Assembly: GCA_021904315.1 (NCBI GenBank)
Contig: CM038911.1
Coordinates: 2,482,501-2,546,500 of the forward strand
Direction of reading: 5' to 3'
DNA length: 64,000 nucleotides
DNA from: Sphagnum magellanicum
Lineage: Eukaryota > Streptophyta > Sphagnopsida > Sphagnales > Sphagnaceae
The translations under genes and the position numbers were made by a program. This document shows, piece by piece, positions 60,300 through 64,000 of the stretch. Below the pieces are notes generated by a model. That model had not been told where the DNA came from and ran no database searches. It saw only the letters and a program-made list of their open reading frames with translations. How positions within the stretch are numbered: position 1 is the first letter of the stretch; each line of letters opens with the position of its first letter.

Positions 60300-62144
60300 A
60301 AAATGAATTAAAAAAAAAAAAAAAACATTATTGACGTAAAACTAACTAATGAAGCCAAATGTTCTCGCAAGTGAAAAAGGGACTATAACCCTTACAAATA
60401 TAAAACATCAAATTCTCCAAAAATTATTCTTAAACATCATCAATTTGTTTTAGGTGTTTGTGGCACCAAAAAGTGTAGCAATTACATGGTCAAATGGACT
60501 CATTTTTTCTTCCTTGGTTGCTAAGTATGAATAGTAGGTTTTGCCACCTTTTCCTCAAATTGTTGTTTCTTCTAAACAAACAACTTCAAATGTGCAATTT
60601 TGCACATGAATATTCATGGGAATTACACCATTATTTATGTTGAATTTGATTAAGCCCTTGCAAAGAATAGATATTTGTACCAAAACACCATTAAATGCTT
60701 CCTAAAATCTACAAATTATACTTCATAACACTTGCAATTTCACCAAATCCATATGCAACCCATCGTTAATGACAAAAAATCCCCCCAACATATAGACATA
60801 CAAATATCAAGTATCCAAACTACAATCTATGTTTCGATAACCACAAGTTATTAAACATCAGCATTTGACATGTTGCAAGATTGTATATGCACATTGTCAA
60901 CAATTGAAAATGATGAGGATTGCATTTGAATGGGGACAATTGATGAAACATCTTCATCAACTCCACACACACTGTTGATAAAACATCATTCTTGCTTTCA
61001 ATGATTGAACACAAAAAAACTTAAACACAAACAACAAAGACATAAAACATTTAAACGTTCAAGGAACTTTTTAAGCTCCCAAAAACTAAAAAAACACAAA
61101 GTGATAGAAGGGTTCACTTCTTGTCAATTCCCTAAACATGTTTCCCAATGTTGATGGCTCCCAATTATCCAATAAAAAGACAAGCTTGATGTCTCTTGAT
61201 TCATTGAACGACAAATTTAAACATAGTTGATGGCTCTTGATTCATTTATCAACAAAGCATAACCAATTTGTCCAACAACAAAACATATTTGATGCCTCTG
61301 AATTCACCAAAATAACAAACCCAAAATTGATTCAACAAGCAATAAAACACAAAATCAAAGCTTGTCCCTCCTAATTTGCCAAGCGACAAAACCAAAAATA
61401 ACAAATAAAAAACAACTTGATGCAAAGCACAACCCAAAAAAAAACCAAGGTGTTTTTGGACTAATGTTGGGCAAGTATCAAAAAAATTTACTATCGTACC
61501 GACATTTGCTTTCGGCAAAAAATAAATAAATATTCTGCCGGTAGAAAATTTCAGGATATTATTTGACCTGTCTGCAGAAATGGTCAAAAAATACGGACCC
61601 TGGCCGCTGAAATGTCAATAAATTCGTGCTGCGTCGGATAGTCGCCGCGCTGCTCAGCTCAACCAGCCCGGCCCGAAGCCACCTGGTCCGATTACACGAA
61701 ATAAGCTCCTTCGACTACTTCCATAAGTGCTTCGAGCTTCTGCATTCTGATCATTGAGCTTACTGGCCTCTGATGCCATGCAAGTACGGCTCAAAAGACC
61801 GCTCTGATAAGTTAGAAAGCTAACAAATCTGACAAATAACTGACAAATGAACTCAATTAAACCTGTCTTTAATTTTTGAGGCGGCTTCATTCATGTGCCA
61901 CAGTCAAGTTGAGATCGTTATTCCGATATCTAATCTGATGGACCAACTTGGGAATGTCTCAATGGGGTTAATTTGTTTGTAACGAGCTGCAATTATCAAG
62001 CTTGCTGCCATAAGGAAAACATGATGTACAAGATGTACCTCATTCAAATACCTATTACCGTACCTATCAATGTTGTTTAAGCTCATTTGGACGGCTAACT
62101 CAAGTATAGAAAAAGCTTGTGTCTTTTTGAGGTCGAGTTCTTGA
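60300..62144. other. Gene-free spacer
   Basis: AT-rich to about 61560, with faint transposon-like character only. From about 61600 composition becomes balanced without a recognisable gene. The 82-codon frame at 62152-61904 (minus) overlaps the tRNA-like fold and has no motif. Confidence 0.45.
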
Positions 62145-62215
62145 ATGCCCACTGAGATTCGAACTCATATCTCTGAAACAAGTTGTTCAAGCTCTTCCAT
62201 TTGAGCTATGGGCAT
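62145..62215 (-). other. tRNA-like fold (decayed tRNA or SINE head)
   Basis: On the minus strand ATGCCCA pairs perfectly with TGGGCAT as a 7-bp acceptor stem. TAGCTCAAATGGAAGAGC gives a D-arm with a GCTC/GAGC stem and matches the A-box. TGAGTTCGAATCTCA gives a T-arm with the TTCGAAT loop and B-box. The anticodon stem TTGAA/TTCAG pairs with one G-T, but the loop CAACTTGT has eight bases and lacks the usual T at position 33, and base 26 is missing. A working tRNA is therefore unlikely. A SINE head or pseudo-tRNA fits better. Confidence 0.6.
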
Positions 62216-62342
62216 GGGGCTAAATTGGGTCTATAGGTTACCTCCTGTCAACATGAGGCAAAGGCATCGGGCCAAGCTATTTATACCGCCCTGCTTTGCA
62301 CCATCATCTACCTCTGCATCAGTCATACTCTCGAATGCTTCA

Positions 62343-64000
62343 CTACATAGCAGGTCCAGAAGGGCCCGCCTCGCCACTCGTCGGCCACTGGCCAATGGGC
62401 AAATCCTCAAGGCACGCTCCTAACACCCTGTCCACCAAAGTGTCCGGTGCTCCCTCCATTGGAACACCTTCAATGACCTCCTCAGCTGGCATACCCTCAA
62501 GTTCTTCCCCAAACATCACCTCGATCGCCCTCGGTTTGGCGATGGTCCCATCAGCAACCAACTTCAAAGCCTCCTTCTGGAACTCGGGGTCGAACGCACG
62601 CAACAATCCACACTTTTTCCACCCTTTGCGGACCATGTCCTGCCGTCCCATGAGAAAGTGGAAGCTCTCCTTGGCCCACTTAATGATCTCTTCCCGTAGC
62701 GTTCCCATCCTCAAGTCCAACTGCACCTCGCTTAGCAGCACACCATCCGCAATCTGCTTCGCGACTTCTCCCGCCGTGTAGAGATCAAAGCCCCGCTTGA
62801 TGCCCGCTTTGAGGGGTTTCTATTGGATGACGTCGGCAGGCTGACCTTTGGAAGTGCAATTCGCCGCAACGTAGAGGAGCTTGATGAATGGGTGCACATC
62901 CACCATCCAGCATCGGAATTCTTCACTCTTGTGCACGGACCAGTAGTCAATGAAAACGATCATCCGCTGACCTTCTGGCAGGTTCATGTCCTTGCACACC
63001 TGTCATGAAAAACACAAAATGAGCTCTTAAAGGTTTTTCTTGTCAGATGTCAGATGTCAGAGCTGTTCTAGCTACCAATTTTCGAAACACACTCAGGCAT
63101 TCGGAAGCTTTTAACCCAGTCCCACCACCCCAATGATACAGTTCTGCTGGCCATTCTTCCAAGTTCTCTGGTGGGAAAACTTCGAATGAAAACTTTCATG
63201 TTAAGCAGACTACAACTTTGCTTCCAGTTTGATGCAAGTCTGCTTCCAATCTGAAGCAAGTTCGCTTGCAATCTGATGCAACTTTGCTTCCAGTCTGTAG
63301 TGCAAGTTCGCTTCGAGTCTGTTGCAAGTTTGATTCGAATCTGATGCAAGTCTGATTCGAGTCTGATGCAAATCTGATCCAAGCTTGATTCAACTTGTCT
63401 GGTTCAACTTGAATTTGACGCAATAAGTTGTCTGATTCAATTGAGCTTCAATATGCAACTTATCTGATTCAAATCTGATGCAACTTGTCTGATCCAAGTC
63501 TAATGCACCTAGTTGACTTGAATTGCCAAGTAGATGATTGAAGTCTGATGCAAGTTGATTGGTTCGAATGTGCCTTACCTTCTTGTAGTAGGGAAGCAGG
63601 TTTTCTTCCACCCACTCTTTTGTGGTGCCAAGCGTGCTCCAATGATTTTGTGTGTACTTGAACCGCCAACCCTCGCCACAATGCAACTCCCTCACCGTGG
63701 GGCCACTTGGAAGGTTGCGAGAGCTCTTTCCCTGGAAGATTAGCTGAGGAGGAAGCGTTGTTCCGTCTGCAGTTGAGCTCACGCAAATGGTAATCTGACA
63801 CTTGTCTTCGATTCCCGTCACTGCGATCTCCTTCTTGCCCCGTTTGTCGTACGTCCAGCTCCCCCTCGACAGAACAAGGTGCATCGCTGTCTGGTCCATG
63901 TTGACCATCAACTCAGTGGGCACTCCATGCGTAAGCACTTCAAACACTGCCTGGTATGCCATCATGTCAAGCTGGTGCTCCCAATCCTTGGGGAGCTTTT
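62343..64000 (-). pseudogene. Pogo-like DDE transposase gene, truncated by window end, one in-frame TAG
   Basis: The coding strand enters from beyond 64000. The first visible exon ends at 63579 (AAGAAG|GTAAGG) and holds ELMVNMDQTAMHLVLSRGSW with the first catalytic Asp, then TICVSSTADGTTLPPQLIFQ and WVEENLLPYYKK. The next exon starts at 62999 after a CAG acceptor: MNLPEGQRMIVFIDYWSVHK (second Asp), then LLYVAANCTSKGQPADVIQ, where the Asp of PAD is the likely third catalytic residue, 37 residues after the second. A TAG at 62820-62822 follows immediately. The frame stays open beyond it (KPLKAGIKRGFDLYTAGEVA) to 62343. The single nonsense codon is the only visible damage, so decay is recent or the element has a shortened product. 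Confidence 0.78.
63221..63400. repeat. 22-bp minisatellite inside the transposase intron
   Basis: Eight or so units of the type CTTCCAGTCTGATGCAAGTTTG follow each other from 63221, drifting to ATTCGAGTCTGATGCAA. Related TCTGATTCAA phrases continue to about 63530. The array lies wholly within the intron 63000-63578. It keeps several frames open, producing spurious repetitive peptides rich in Gln, Leu and Asp. Confidence 0.8.

Noticed and set aside
62145-62215. Functional tRNA gene
   Set aside because: The eight-base anticodon loop, the missing base 26 and the absent T33 argue against a working tRNA.
63068-63423. Gln/Leu/Asp-rich repetitive peptides on the minus strand
   Set aside because: They are translation of the 22-bp minisatellite inside an intron.
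1-64000. Viral or bacterial insertion
   Set aside because: No capsid, polymerase, integrase or bacterial operon was recognised. Mobile DNA here is of plant transposon type.

Overview
This window is nuclear DNA from a plant. It holds spliced genes with GT-AG introns, a plastid-type ferritin with a transit peptide, a plant-type EXO70 exocyst subunit, and long AT-rich intergenic stretches full of decayed plant transposons (hAT, pogo/CENPB-type, PIF/Harbinger-like, a solo LTR). Low gene density and heavy repeat decay suggest a mid-to-large genome. The lineage cannot be fixed from the sequence alone. A non-flowering land plant is my guess, not a demonstration.

Layout. 1-3.5 kb: a nearly complete hAT element (400-3516) with perfect 16-bp terminal inverted repeats and an 8-bp target duplication, carrying a broken BED/hAT transposase. 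4.2-6.3 kb: a decayed pogo/CENPB-like transposase and a second broken frame. 7.3-7.7 kb: a 48-bp tandem array. 10.9-16.1 kb: pieces of another hAT transposase separated by an AT-rich block with degenerate repeats. 17-20.3 kb: a minus-strand SANT/Myb-like gene (18266-19455) with a tandemly repeated upstream region. 20-35.8 kb: mostly AT-rich relics, including a possible Crypton-like coding relic (23.97-26.7 kb), a PIF/Harbinger fragment (about 28 kb), a solo LTR with target duplication (28940-29761), a TTTTAGG-like degenerate array and several duplications. 36.2-38.8 kb: an eight-exon plastid ferritin gene that can be reconstructed completely (296 aa). 39-51 kb: dispersed repeats, a candidate exon and a hAT C-terminal relic. 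52.7-55.1 kb: a two-exon EXO70 gene (715 aa). 57-62 kb: repeats, another hAT relic and a tRNA-like fold. 62.3-64 kb: a pogo-like DDE transposase, cut by the window end and broken by one in-frame TAG.

Only three loci look like functional host genes: the SANT gene, ferritin and EXO70. They are far apart, on different strands, and show no sign of working together. Ferritin would store iron in plastids, EXO70 would tether secretory vesicles at the plasma membrane, and the SANT protein is probably nuclear. The most notable observation is that the ferritin carries Lys and Arg where the ferroxidase centre normally has Glu62 and His65 (human H-chain numbering). These are the same two positions altered in animal L-chain ferritin.
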